Source of the DNA: Candidatus Eiseniibacteriota bacterium
GTDB lineage: Bacteria > Eisenbacteria > RBG-16-71-46
Reading direction: 5' to 3'
Assembly: GCA_025357055.1 (NCBI GenBank)
Contig: JANXPZ010000180.1
Span: 1 to 48,732 of the forward strand
Length of the DNA stretch: 48,732 bases
A program made the translations under genes and the position numbers. A model generated the notes under the pieces. It worked only from the letters and a program-made list of their open reading frames with translations. It had not been told where the DNA came from and searched no databases. Below are positions 1 through 10,114 of the stretch, piece after piece (position 1 is the first letter of the stretch; the number at the start of each line of letters is the position of its first letter).

Positions 1-1839
1 CGCGCGATCCGCGCGGCACGGCCCGCGCTCGGCCACCTGCCGGTACGCCACCGCACAGGCGTCGGACAGGGCCCGCATGGTCCGCGCGGCCCGCCGGGCG
101 CGTTCCGCCAGCTCCTCGCGCGGCCCCTCGACCGGCTGCTGCAGCAGCGACTCCAGTTCCCGGAGCAGCCCCTGCATCCGCTCGACGCACTCCTCGTTCA
201 CCCGGAGGGTCCCGGCGCGGGCGATGAAGCGCTCGAGCGTCCCGCGGCCGACCGTCGTGAACTGGTCCCGGGCGCTCTCGAACGTGGCCAGCGGCACCGG
301 CGCGTCCGCCACCGCCTCGTGGGCCCAGTTCCACAGCGCTCCGAACGGCCTCACGTCGTCGAGGATGTCGTGGCGCACCTGCCGGTAGTCCACGAGGAAG
401 TCGCGCGACTCCCGGATGGAGGGCAGCCTGCCACGACGGCCGAGAGGCCAGAGCGCGGCCGCGGCGATGCCGCAGAGCAGCCCCCCCGCGAGCACTCCAC
501 CTACACGGCGCGGATCAGCCAGGGGCAGGACCGCGCTGACGTCGAAGAGAACGATGGCTCCCTGGGTCGACAGCACGCGGTAGGACTTCAGCCCCGCGCG
601 GACGATGGCGAGGGACGCAGGTCCCGAGCCCGTCGCTTGAAACGGATGACGGGCCTGCAGGCGAAGCCGCTCGTCGAGGATCAGGATCTCCCGATTCGTG
701 CTGGCAACCACGGACTTCATCCCGTCCCCCGCGAGGTCCACGCAGCCCCACGCCTCGACGGCCGCCCGCGCGCGGTACTGTCCGAGTCCTCGAAGATCGC
801 CGTCGAAGGTCCGCAGGGTCCCGTCCGCGCTCCCCACGACGAAGCTGCCGCGGGTCGGATCCAGGAGACGGGGCTGCCCCAGGCTGTTCGCGAAATCGCG
901 CCTCCTCAGGACCTCACCGGTCCGCCCGTCCAGCACCGCCAGCACGCACGGCTCGGGGTTGTGGGCACGGTGGCTGCTGACGGCCACCACGATCTCATGG
1001 GGCCGACCCGGCTTGACCGTCAGAGGGAGCAGGAAGACGCGAGCGAATTCCTGGGCCACCACGGTCCGCCAGAGGAGGCGGCCCGACGCATCCAGGGCGA
1101 GGACACAGGCATGGCTGTCGTCCGTGCCGTTCAGGTCCAGACCGTTCGCCGGCGAGTTCCCGCCGATCAGCAGCTCCGGAGAAGCGCCGCCCAGGAGATC
1201 CGCGGCGAGGACGGCCTCGGGCCACGCGCCCATCGGGAAGAACCATCGGCGCGTCGCCGTGGCCGGATCGTACAGCGCGATCCCCCGCGGCCGGTGGGAC
1301 ATCGCCGCGACGAGGCAGACGAGCGCGCGGGAGTCGCCCGAGTCCGGGAGGACCGCGACCGGAAGCAGAACACACTCTCCAGCGGAGGGCGGGACCAGGA
1401 CGGAATCCCGCATGGGCCCGAGGCGCACCGTCCTGGCGCCAGCGCGCGAAAAGACTTCCGCCCAGGCGCCAGCGGAGTCCCGGGTCGCCACGCAGATCTC
1501 GTCCAGGCCGTCCCCGTCGACATCCATCACCCCGGCGAGCTGCACCCAGGAGTCGAAGTTCTGCTGCCAGAGGGCCCGGAACTCGCCGCCCATCGACCGG
1601 CCCATCACGAGCGCGCGTGCGCTGAGCAGGGCGACATCATCCTGGGCGTTCCCCAGGACGTTGACCGGCGCAGACGTGAATGGCCCGCTGGCGATCCTTC
1701 GGGGCTCGAGGTTCACCCGCGCCGGACCGCGCGCGAGCACGACGAGTCCGAGGACGACGGCGCACGAACCGACGAGCAGGCCTCGCCAGGCTCGTGCCCT
1801 CAGGCTGGATCCACCAATGTGACCGAGGGGTCGCGGCAC
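1..1839 (-). CDS. membrane-anchored FG-GAP/beta-propeller sensor-like protein, 3' end outside window
   Basis: A frame open from a GTG at 1839 to the window edge gives 613 codons with no stop; an in-frame TAG lies just upstream of the GTG, which fixes the start. Residues about 17-35 form a hydrophobic anchor. The next ~380 residues contain a calcium-loop style FG-GAP motif (DVDGDGLDEICVA) and recurring propeller-like strands such as LDASGRLLWRT and LDGRTGEVLRR, so this part is probably outside the membrane. A second membrane segment (GGVLAGGLLCGIAAAALWPL) is followed by a helical cytoplasmic part that runs off the window. The layout suggests a receptor, possibly a histidine kinase or another signalling protein, but the output domain is not visible. 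The gene is divergent from the NFACT-R gene, with a 174-base gap. The reading frame is well supported; the function is inferred. Confidence 0.75.
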   Translation of the reverse strand, partial: MPRPLGHIGGSSLRARAWRGLLVGSCAVVLGLVVLARGPARVNLEPRRIASGPFTSAPVNVLGNAQDDVALLSARALVMGRSMGGEFRALWQQNFDSWVQLAGVMDVDGDGLDEICVATRDSAGAWAEVFSRAGARTVRLGPMRDSVLVPPSAGECVLLPVAVLPDSGDSRALVCLVAAMSHRPRGIALYDPATATRRWFFPMGAWPEAVLAADLLGGASPELLIGGNSPANGLDLNGTDDSHACVLALDASGRLLWRTVVAQEFARVFLLPLTVKPGRPHEIVVAVSSHRAHNPEPCVLAVLDGRTGEVLRRRDFANSLGQPRLLDPTRGSFVVGSADGTLRTFDGDLRGLGQYRARAAVEAWGCVDLAGDGMKSVVASTNREILILDERLRLQARHPFQATGSGPASLAIVRAGLKSYRVLSTQGAIVLFDVSAVLPLADPRRVGGVLAGGLLCGIAAAALWPLGRRGRLPSIRESRDFLVDYRQVRHDILDDVRPFGALWNWAHEAVADAPVPLATFESARDQFTTVGRGTLERFIARAGTLRVNEECVERMQGLLRELESLLQQPVEGPREELAERARRAARTMRALSDACAVAYRQVAERGPCRADRA

Positions 1840-2013
1840 GGCGTGAGTCTAGGCGATTGGCGGAGCTTTATCACGCCGGGCGGCAAGGCCCCCGATGCGG
1901 GGAGGCGGATGTCCAGCACGCCGGGCCACGCCAGGGCGGCGATCGCAGCGCAGGCGAGGGTGTAGCACGGGCGAAGGTTGCCGCAAGGGCCCGGGCGGGC
2001 TACGGTGACCATC

Positions 2014-3024
2014 ATGGTCCAGCATCCATCCGACTCGACGGAGGCCGCCCGCTTCGCCCTCGCCGTGCGCGCGCTGCGCAAGTATCGCGGGCGCGTGGCG
2101 CGCAAACTCGAGGCGCTGCAGAGCGACCTGGCCGAGGCCGAACGCGCGCCCCAGTTCCGGCGCTTCGGCGAGACCCTGCTCGTCTACCTCAGGCAGGTCC
2201 CCGCGCGCGCCGAGAACGTGGCGCTGCCCGATCCGGCCGAGCCCACGGTGACGCACGAGATCCCGCTCGAGCCCAAGCTCAACGCGCAGGGCAACGCCGC
2301 GCGCTACTTCAGGCGCGCCGCCAAGGCCCAGCGCGGGCTCAAGGCCGTCCCGCCGCGGCTCGGCGCCGTCGAGGCCGAACTGCACGCGCTCGAAGTGCTG
2401 ATCGAACGCGCGCGCCCCGCGCTGGAGCTGGCCGCGGAGGGGACGGCGACGGCGCTCGATCACGCGTTGATGCGCGCCGTCGAGGCGGCGCTCGCGAGAC
2501 TGCCCGAGACCGTGCGCGACAGCATCGGCGCGCCCGAGATCGCGAAGGCGCCCGGTGCCGCCGGCCCGCGCGGGCGCAACGCCGAGCCGCGGCCCGCCGC
2601 CGTCGCCGCCGGCGAGGAGCGCGCGCCGTCGGCGAAGCTGCAACCGCGGCGGCTGAAGACCACGGAAGGCTGGGACGTGCTGATCGGCCGCACCAGCGAG
2701 GGCAACGACTACCTGACGCACCGCCTGGCGCGGCCCGAGGACTACTGGTTCCACGTCAGCGGCGCGAGCGGCTCGCACGTGGTGCTGCGGCGCGGCAAGG
2801 GCAAGAACGAGCCGTCGAAGCAGACCCTCGAGGAAGTCGCCGCATGGGCCGCGTTCTACTCCCAGGCCCGCACCGCGGGCCGAGTGCCCGTCATCGTCAC
2901 GCAGAAGAAGTACGTGCGGAAGCCGCGCAAGGCGAAGGCGGGGCTGGCGCTGGTGGAGCGGGAGAAGTCGCTGATGGTGCGGCCGAGCGAGCCGGGGCCG
3001 GAGACGATGGAGAGCACCGACTGA
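2014..3024 (+). CDS. NFACT-R domain protein (short RqcH/Rqc2-like)
   Basis: The protein has 336 residues from ATG 2014; an in-frame GTG at 2005 is an alternative start. Residues about 221-325 match the NFACT-R (DUF814) domain: DVLIGRTSEGNDYLTH, then WFHVSGASGSHVVLR, then the closing block ALVEREKSLMVRP. Residues 1-210 are charged, Ala/Arg-rich and probably helical or coiled coil. In full RqcH proteins (about 550 residues or more) an NFACT-N domain comes first and helps bind stalled 50S-tRNA complexes during ribosome quality control. That domain is absent, and the upstream DNA is occupied by a gene on the other strand. The stop TGA (3022-3024) abuts the stop of the convergent DUF3883 gene. A second, displaced copy of its 3' end lies at 4663-4716. 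Family assignment is firm; whether it works in rescue of stalled ribosomes is inferred. Confidence 0.85.
   Translation: MVQHPSDSTEAARFALAVRALRKYRGRVARKLEALQSDLAEAERAPQFRRFGETLLVYLRQVPARAENVALPDPAEPTVTHEIPLEPKLNAQGNAARYFRRAAKAQRGLKAVPPRLGAVEAELHALEVLIERARPALELAAEGTATALDHALMRAVEAALARLPETVRDSIGAPEIAKAPGAAGPRGRNAEPRPAAVAAGEERAPSAKLQPRRLKTTEGWDVLIGRTSEGNDYLTHRLARPEDYWFHVSGASGSHVVLRRGKGKNEPSKQTLEEVAAWAAFYSQARTAGRVPVIVTQKKYVRKPRKAKAGLALVEREKSLMVRPSEPGPETMESTD
2943..2996 (+). repeat. 3' end of NFACT-R gene, resident copy of a direct repeat
   Basis: These 54 bases encode LALVEREKSLMVRPSEPG and match 4663-4716 at about 47 of 54 positions by hand alignment, in the same orientation. The two copies bracket the DUF3883 and PD-(D/E)XK-like genes. 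Confidence 0.75.
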
Positions 3025-3954
3025 TCAGAGGTTGGCGGTGTAGCTCCTAGGCTCGAGGCTACAGGATTCGCTCAGCGCCCCCGGCAGGACGAAGAAGTGA
3101 GGATCCCGCGCGAATTGGAACAGCCGGTAGAGGCGGTAGCGCTCGCGAGACTGCTCCGAGACCCTGACCTCATTCCTCGTGACGATGAAGGGGAAGCGAC
3201 GGTGGAGATTCGTCGTCTTCACCTCCACGAAGAGTTCCGCCCCTGACGGGTCGAATGAGTGGATGTCGTAGCCCGCCCCGTCACCGACGTCCTTCGAGAT
3301 CCAACGAACCTCCTTGACGAGGTCGTCGCGCCCCGCGAGAAGCAGTCGCTTCTTTTCCACCTCGAAGATGAATCTCTCTCCCAACTCACCGAGCTTCCGG
3401 TTGGCCGCATCCCGTTCGGCGTAGTTGTACCGGGCTGCCCTGGGCGATGGAACCACGTACCCGGGCGCCTTCTCCCGAACCACAGGGTCCGGCCTCGGAA
3501 CTTCGAGAGCCGGGTCTGCTTCGCGCCATGGTTGTTGCTGCGGCGGCGTCTCGTTGGAAATTCGCTCGACCTCACCGAGCAAAGGTCGCGAGACGGAGAG
3601 CCGCTCATGGACGACCTCCGTCAGGAGCGCCTGGTAGTTGCCGAGCGGCTTGTAGCCCTCGATGAACGGCAGGCCCGCATCGCTGAGGACGGCGCTGATG
3701 TTCATGTGCTTCCGCTCGACCGCGGAATCGGTGCGGCCACGCAGGAGCTGCAACAGGCGGCGGCGGTGGTCCGCCTTGCTGTACGGCTGCCCTCGGAGCT
3801 CCAGGGCAAGCATGTCGAGGTAGTCCTCGACCGTCGCCCGAACTTCGGCTTCGTCCCAGTCTCTGACGCTCAAGTCAGCGGCCCTCCGCGCGAGAGCATA
3901 CCCCAGAAGAACTGGATGTCGCCTGCTCCCGGTGGCCGTGTTTCCGGCGGCCAT
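3025..3954 (-). CDS. DUF3883 domain protein, predicted nuclease-fold defence gene
   Basis: From ATG 3954 the protein has 309 residues; longer frames reach 4089 but would run into the divergent gene starting at 4052. The N-terminal part (WDEAEVRATVEDYLDMLALE, then RKHMNISAVL and GLPFIEGYKPLGNYQALL) matches the module usually found ahead of DUF3883. The C-terminal third carries GYDIHSFDPSGAELFVEVKT, a PD-(D/E)XK-like D...ExK arrangement typical of DUF3883, a domain common in restriction and defence islands. Its stop (3025-3027) directly touches the stop of the NFACT-R gene, forming TGATCA. Codon use and GC look less extreme than in the neighbours, in line with transfer. No partner methylase or helicase is present. 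Family call good; exact start and target unknown. Confidence 0.8.
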   Translation of the reverse strand: MAAGNTATGSRRHPVLLGYALARRAADLSVRDWDEAEVRATVEDYLDMLALELRGQPYSKADHRRRLLQLLRGRTDSAVERKHMNISAVLSDAGLPFIEGYKPLGNYQALLTEVVHERLSVSRPLLGEVERISNETPPQQQPWREADPALEVPRPDPVVREKAPGYVVPSPRAARYNYAERDAANRKLGELGERFIFEVEKKRLLLAGRDDLVKEVRWISKDVGDGAGYDIHSFDPSGAELFVEVKTTNLHRRFPFIVTRNEVRVSEQSRERYRLYRLFQFARDPHFFVLPGALSESCSLEPRSYTANL

Positions 3955-4051
3955 GCCTGGCCTGCGCCGGCTCGGCAGGTTCGACCGCACGTCGGACTTG
4001 ATCTGAGCAACCCAGATCGGCGATCCTTTGACTCCACCCTCAAAGGACGCC

Positions 4052-4627
4052 ATGGCCGACAAGTTCAGCAAGAGTACGTCCAACGCCAAGACTCAGAAGA
4101 TCGGGCTCGGCATTCTCCTCGGCGACCCTCGGTTTCAATTGGTCGAGTTGGCTATGAAGCGCGCGATCCTCCACCAGGTGGCTCCGCGCGGGGAGTACGG
4201 ACACCAGTCCTTCGATTGTGTGATGACCCCGGATCCCGTCGAGCCTCTCACAGCCGACAACCTGCAAGCTCATCTCGCATCCTTGTGTCTCATCGAGATG
4301 AAGACGACGCAGAAACCCATCCGGAATGTCGGCCTGAACCAGTTCTTCTTTGGGGCAACCGCGAGAGAATTCGATCTTGCCCGAGCTCTCGGCGATCGCT
4401 TCCTCTTCGCCTTCGTGGTCTTGAACACGGCCAACGACTACGGCCGTCCGTTCGCGGTGCTGCTCACCTATGACCAGGTCGTCGAACGAACGCGCAGACA
4501 GCGCGTGCAGTTCCAGGTCAACTTTCGCTCGGACACTGATCCCGCCACTTCCCATCGCGAACTCGTCCTGTTCGACCCGGAGATTCTCGGACCAACAAGC
4601 GGCGGGCCAGACTCACGGGGCGTGTGA
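4052..4627 (+). CDS. PD-(D/E)XK-like nuclease-fold protein, unrecognised family
   Basis: The protein has 191 residues from ATG 4052, preceded by an AAAGGA ribosome-binding site 5 bases upstream (4042-4047). Residues about 50-95 contain FDCVMTPDP followed by LCLIEMKTT, a D...(E)xK spacing as in restriction-enzyme-like nucleases. This is followed by an aromatic block (LNQFFFGATAREFDLARALG) and a strand LFAFVVLNT, which fit the same alpha/beta fold. I do not recognise a named family. It is divergent from the DUF3883 gene with about 97 bases between starts, so the two probably share a control region and act together. Base composition is lower in GC than the surroundings. The nuclease call is by motif only. 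Confidence 0.6.
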   Translation: MADKFSKSTSNAKTQKIGLGILLGDPRFQLVELAMKRAILHQVAPRGEYGHQSFDCVMTPDPVEPLTADNLQAHLASLCLIEMKTTQKPIRNVGLNQFFFGATAREFDLARALGDRFLFAFVVLNTANDYGRPFAVLLTYDQVVERTRRQRVQFQVNFRSDTDPATSHRELVLFDPEILGPTSGGPDSRGV

Positions 4628-4662
4628 AGAGCCAATACCAGCGCTTGTAGGCCATGAGCTCG

Positions 4663-4716
4663 ATGGCGCTGGTCGAGCGGGAGAAGTCGGTGATGGTGCG
4701 GTCGGGGGAGCGGGGG
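4663..4716 (+). pseudogene. displaced 3' tail of an NFACT-R gene
   Basis: This stretch encodes MALVEREKSVMVRSGERG, matching the conserved last block of the NFACT-R gene at 2943-2996 (about 47/54 bases). There is no NFACT-R body in front of it and no stop in the equivalent place behind it. It is best read as a leftover gene end separated from its gene by the 3025-4662 insertion. It is not expected to be expressed as a protein. Confidence 0.75.
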
Positions 4717-4765
4717 GATGGGGCAATAGCCACGGAGGAACTGTTTCAGGGCAGATGGCTCTCGC

Positions 4766-5176
4766 TCACCTTGGCGGGCCGCCCCCTGGGTGCCACGGAT
4801 CCAAAGCATCAGCCGTGTAGTCCAGTCCGTACTTTTCGCGGAGCATCTTGCAGAGCTGCCTCGCGGTTTCTCCCGGGGGCTGGTGCGCCTCCCATCCGCG
4901 GTCCAGAACCTCTGGCCAAGCTTCCTCGACTCCTATCGACATGACTTCTCTCATGCCACGATCGACTTCATTCTCCCACGCCTTTCGCGGCCCCAGCCTG
5001 CGCAATTCGATCATTCTGCCAGCAACCTCGGAGCTATGGAGGCGTCTTTGCCAGCACTCGTCGATCAGATCGCGTAGCCGGCCGGCCGCATCGTTCTCGG
5101 GAAACACTTCTCCACTCCGCACAACGACAGCCCGAACCCGCAGTTCCCAGTCTGATCGGTCACGTAGTGGCGACAT
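4766..5176 (-). CDS. hypothetical protein in defence-like patch
   Basis: ATG 5176 is chosen over an in-frame GTG at 5215 because a GGAGG sits 6 bases before it. The product has 136 residues, is charged and predicted helical (RDLIDECWQRRLHSSEVAGR, ARQLCKMLREKYGL), with no signal peptide or membrane segment. I do not recognise the family. It is divergent from the HNH gene (start 5397) across a 220-base gap with an AT-richer core near 5370-5385 that could hold promoters. The neighbourhood suggests an accessory part of the restriction-like group, but nothing in the protein itself shows this. Confidence 0.55.
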   Translation of the reverse strand: MSPLRDRSDWELRVRAVVVRSGEVFPENDAAGRLRDLIDECWQRRLHSSEVAGRMIELRRLGPRKAWENEVDRGMREVMSIGVEEAWPEVLDRGWEAHQPPGETARQLCKMLREKYGLDYTADALDPWHPGGGPPR

Positions 5177-5396
5177 GACACCCTCCAGCCCTCGATCGAC
5201 TGCGTTTCGGCTCACGGCGCTCGAGCACGTCCCACAACTGCACCCAGCCGCTCATCGGCATGCAGACGGAGACCAGGGCACGCCCTGGAGCATCCGTATC
5301 CGGGCCAACGAGGTCTGGACCCAACCTGCCCTGGCGAATAGACTGAGTCAAGGAAACGCTGCGAATGCTTGTGACACATTGAATTGAGGCCGCACC

Positions 5397-6323
5397 GTGG
5401 ATGATCAAGGAATCGATGCAGCTGTAAGATCCCGGACCTTCGAGTTCCTTCAAGAACAGAGCAGGATTCATGGCGACGCTCTGCCGCGTGCCGTCCTGGT
5501 GCAGGGGTTCTCATTCCGCGACACCCGCGTCCCGCTCATGGGTCCGCAGGGAATCTTCAAACCCGCAATCCTCCCAGAAATTCCTCTTAGCATCACGACG
5601 GCGCCAATCGTGGAGGGCAAGCCGCGTCCCTATGAAGACGAGATGGGCACCGGCGGCCTGATCAAGTACAAGTACCGGGGCACCGATCCCCAGCATCGCG
5701 AGAACATCGGCCTCAGGCTCGCAATGCAACGCCAAGTCCCGCTCGTCTACTTCTACGGGCTAGAGCCGGGGCGCTATGTGGCCGAGTGGCCTGTCTTCAT
5801 CGTTGGTGATGACCCTGCATCGCTTTCCTTCACCGTCGCGGTTGACGAGAAGAAGGAGTTCCTGTTGGGCGGGGATCAGCTCGCCGATCGAGTCGCTGAG
5901 GGGCGTCGCCTCTACGTCACCGCTCAAGTGCAGCAGCGGCTGCATCAGCGCAGCTTCAGGGATCGGGTGCTGCGTGCCTATCGGGGCCATTGCTCGATTT
6001 GCCGACTCCGGCACTCGGAGCTCCTCGATGCCGCTCACATCCTGCCGGATGGCCACCCGAAGGGCGAGCCGTGGGTGTCGAATGGAATCGCGCTCTGCAA
6101 GCTCCACCACGCGGCCTTTGACAACAACATCCTGGGAATTAGGCCGGACCTCGTCATCGAAATCCGAAAGGACATCCTGGAGGAAATCGACGGCCCGATG
6201 CTGGCGCATGGGCTACAGGAACGGCACAACCAGAAGCTGCTGGTTGTACCCAAGCACCATGAGCTCAGGCCGCGTGAGGATTTTCTCGAGGAGCGTTACG
6301 AAGCGTTCCGGAAAGCGGTTTGA
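5397..6323 (+). CDS. HNH endonuclease, predicted restriction enzyme (COG3440-like)
   Basis: The protein has 308 residues from GTG 5397. Residues 1-160 hold a recognition-type domain seen in COG3440 predicted restriction endonucleases (GIFKPAILPEIPLSITTAP, PYEDEMGTGGLIKYKYRG, QVPLVYFYGLEPGRYVAEWP). Residues about 190-245 are an HNH domain: CSIC zinc pair, DAAHILP with the catalytic His, SNGIALCKLHH with Asn and the second metal group, then AFDNN. Enzymes of this form are thought to cut incoming, often modified, DNA without a cognate methylase. No methylase is encoded here, in line with a stand-alone type IV-like role. The stop is 14 bases from the convergent selB stop. Base composition is lower in GC than selB, supporting acquisition. 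Confidence 0.85.
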   Translation: MDDQGIDAAVRSRTFEFLQEQSRIHGDALPRAVLVQGFSFRDTRVPLMGPQGIFKPAILPEIPLSITTAPIVEGKPRPYEDEMGTGGLIKYKYRGTDPQHRENIGLRLAMQRQVPLVYFYGLEPGRYVAEWPVFIVGDDPASLSFTVAVDEKKEFLLGGDQLADRVAEGRRLYVTAQVQQRLHQRSFRDRVLRAYRGHCSICRLRHSELLDAAHILPDGHPKGEPWVSNGIALCKLHHAAFDNNILGIRPDLVIEIRKDILEEIDGPMLAHGLQERHNQKLLVVPKHHELRPREDFLEERYEAFRKAV

Positions 6324-6337
6324 GGACCGTCCTCCCC

Positions 6338-8248
<1,911 letters not shown>

Positions 8249-8427
8249 GGCGGGCAGTGTAGACGATGCCGGGCCCGGACATCAGTCCTGGGCGCTGCGC
8301 GTGCGCTGAGCCGCGGCCGCCGGCCCCTGCCGTGGGGAACGGCCGACTGCACCTCGGGTCTTGAGCCGGGTCCGCCGCAATCGTAGACTGCCGCGGTCGT
8401 TCAAACGTCCCGACTCGAGGATCCGCG

Positions 8428-9954
8428 ATGTCCCGTCGTCCGCTGCTGCCCGACGTGCTGGTCGTGCCCCTGCTGTTCGCCGCGCTCAAGCTCGCGTTGC
8501 ACGCGCTGGCCATCACGAACTACGGCTATTTCCGCGACGAGCTGTACTACATCGCCTGCAGCAAGCAGTTCGCCTGGGGCTTCGTGGACCAGCCACCCTT
8601 CTCGATCGCGCTGCTGGCCCTCAACCGCTCCCTGTTCGGCGACTCGCTGATCGCACTGCGATGGCTGCCGGCGTTCTCCGGGGCCGGCACGGTGGTCATC
8701 ACGGGCCTGCTGGTGCGGCAACTGGGCGGGGGCCGTTTCGCGCAGGCGCTGGCCTGCCTGTGCGCGGTGCTGGTGCCGGTGTGGCTGGCGGTGGACCACT
8801 TCTTCAGCATGAACGCCTTTGACACGTTCTTCTGGTCGCTGGCCGCGCTGCTGCTGCTCCGCGCGCTCGAGGGCCGGCGGCCCGGCACGTGGCTGTGGCT
8901 CGGCCTGGTGCTGGGACTGGGCCTGCTCAACAAGACGAGCATGCTGTGGTTCGGCGGCGCGGCCTTCCTCGGGCTGGTGCTCACGCGCCACCGCCGCACG
9001 CTGCTCACGCCCTGGCCGTGGGCGGCCGCGGCGCTCGCGGCGCTGCTGTTCCTGCCGCACGTCGTCTGGCAGGTGCAGCACGGCTGGCCCACGCTCGAGT
9101 TCATGAGGAACGCCACGCAGCACAAGATGGTGCGCACCGGCTTCGTGGCCTTCTGGGTGCAGCAGATCCTGGTCATGAGCCCGGCCCTGCTGCCGGTGTG
9201 GCTGATCGGGCTGGGAGCCCTGCTGGCCTCACGCCACGGGCGCATCCTGGGCATCGTGTTCCTGGCCGTCGCCGCGCTGCTGGTGGTCGGCGGGTCCAGC
9301 CGTCCGAACTACCTCGCGGTGGCGTACGCGCCGCTGTTCGCCGCAGGCGCTATCGCCATCGAGCGGGCGTCCGCCGCACAGCGCCGCGGCTGGCTGCGGC
9401 CGGTGGCGGTGGCGGAGGTGGCGCTGCTGGGGCTCCCGCTGGTCCCGATGGGATTGCCGTTCCTGCCGGTGGAGCGCCAGGTCGCCTACACGCGCGCGTT
9501 CGGCTTCCGGCCGGGCGGCCAGGAACACACCCGCGAGGGCGAGCTGCCCCAGGTGTTCGCCGACATGTTCGGCTGGGAGGATCTTGCGCGACACGTCGCC
9601 CGGGTCTACAACGCGCTCCCTCCCGGGGACCGCGCGAAGTGCGGGATCTACACGAACAACTACGGCCAGGCCGGCGCCATCGATTTCTTCGGCCCGCGCT
9701 ACGGGCTGCCGCCCGCGATCTCGCCGCACAACAACTACTGGCTGTGGGGCACGCGCGGCGCCACCGGCGAGGTGCTCATCATCGTGGGCGGCAGCCGGGA
9801 CGACGCGCACGCCGACTTCCGCAGCGTGGTGCTGGCCGACACGACGGACTGCGAGCACTGCATGCCGTACGAGGACGGCGCGCCCATCTTCCTCTGCCGC
9901 GGGCTGAACCAGCCGCTCGAGCGGCGCTGGCTGCAGATCCGCTCCTACAACTGA
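8428..9954 (+). CDS. GT39/PMT-2 family membrane glycosyltransferase
   Basis: A 508-residue polytopic protein from ATG 8428 (CGAGG 7 bases upstream). The first loop has YFRDELYYIACSKQFAWG and DQPPFSIALL, the acidic loop and PP motif typical of ArnT/PMT-2 enzymes, which move sugars from polyprenyl-phosphate donors to lipids or proteins on the outer face of the inner membrane. About ten to twelve hydrophobic segments run through residue ~350, followed by a soluble C-terminal region with several Cys (CGIYTNNYGQAG, DCEHCMPY). The acceptor cannot be told. It was probably convergent with the methyltransferase before the 9975-10702 insertion separated them; its stop lies 20 bases before the displaced methyltransferase tail. 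Confidence 0.88.
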   Translation: MSRRPLLPDVLVVPLLFAALKLALHALAITNYGYFRDELYYIACSKQFAWGFVDQPPFSIALLALNRSLFGDSLIALRWLPAFSGAGTVVITGLLVRQLGGGRFAQALACLCAVLVPVWLAVDHFFSMNAFDTFFWSLAALLLLRALEGRRPGTWLWLGLVLGLGLLNKTSMLWFGGAAFLGLVLTRHRRTLLTPWPWAAAALAALLFLPHVVWQVQHGWPTLEFMRNATQHKMVRTGFVAFWVQQILVMSPALLPVWLIGLGALLASRHGRILGIVFLAVAALLVVGGSSRPNYLAVAYAPLFAAGAIAIERASAAQRRGWLRPVAVAEVALLGLPLVPMGLPFLPVERQVAYTRAFGFRPGGQEHTREGELPQVFADMFGWEDLARHVARVYNALPPGDRAKCGIYTNNYGQAGAIDFFGPRYGLPPAISPHNNYWLWGTRGATGEVLIIVGGSRDDAHADFRSVVLADTTDCEHCMPYEDGAPIFLCRGLNQPLERRWLQIRSYN

Positions 9955-9974
9955 GCGGACGACAGCCCGCCGCT

Positions 9975-10048
9975 CTACGCCCGCCCGCGCTCCCGCCCCC
10001 GTTCGAAGGCGGTCACGCCGGGGGCGAAGTCCTCGCGCACGAAACCGT
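9975..10048 (-). repeat. displaced 3' tail of the methyltransferase gene (direct repeat copy A)
   Basis: This 74-base segment matches 10703-10776 at 72 positions in the same orientation, offset 728. Read on the minus strand it encodes GFVREDFAPGVTAFERGRER and then GRA plus the TAG stop, identical in protein to the end of the intact methyltransferase. Both base differences are third-position synonymous changes (GGT/GGC, GAA/GAG). There is no methyltransferase body attached. Confidence 0.93.
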
Positions 10049-10074
10049 CGTGGCCAACACCGACTGGACGGCAC

Positions 10075-10090
10075 ATACCCATACTGGTAT
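10075..10090. promoter_or_regulatory. ATACC-N6-GGTAT dyad ahead of toxin-antitoxin remnant
   Basis: An inverted repeat with arms ATACC and GGTAT lies in an unusually AT-rich patch (10070-10100) upstream of the toxin remnant and XRE gene. Antitoxins of this type usually repress their own promoter through such dyads. The assignment as operator is inferred from position. Confidence 0.4.
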
Positions 10091-10114
10091 ATTTCCCATG
10101 TGTCGGGGCCGCGG

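Noticed and set aside
319-1965. 548-codon open frame on the plus strand
   Set aside because: It is the antisense shadow of the minus-strand sensor-like gene (1-1839), which has coherent strands and FG-GAP motifs; the plus-strand product is Arg/Pro-rich with no family features.
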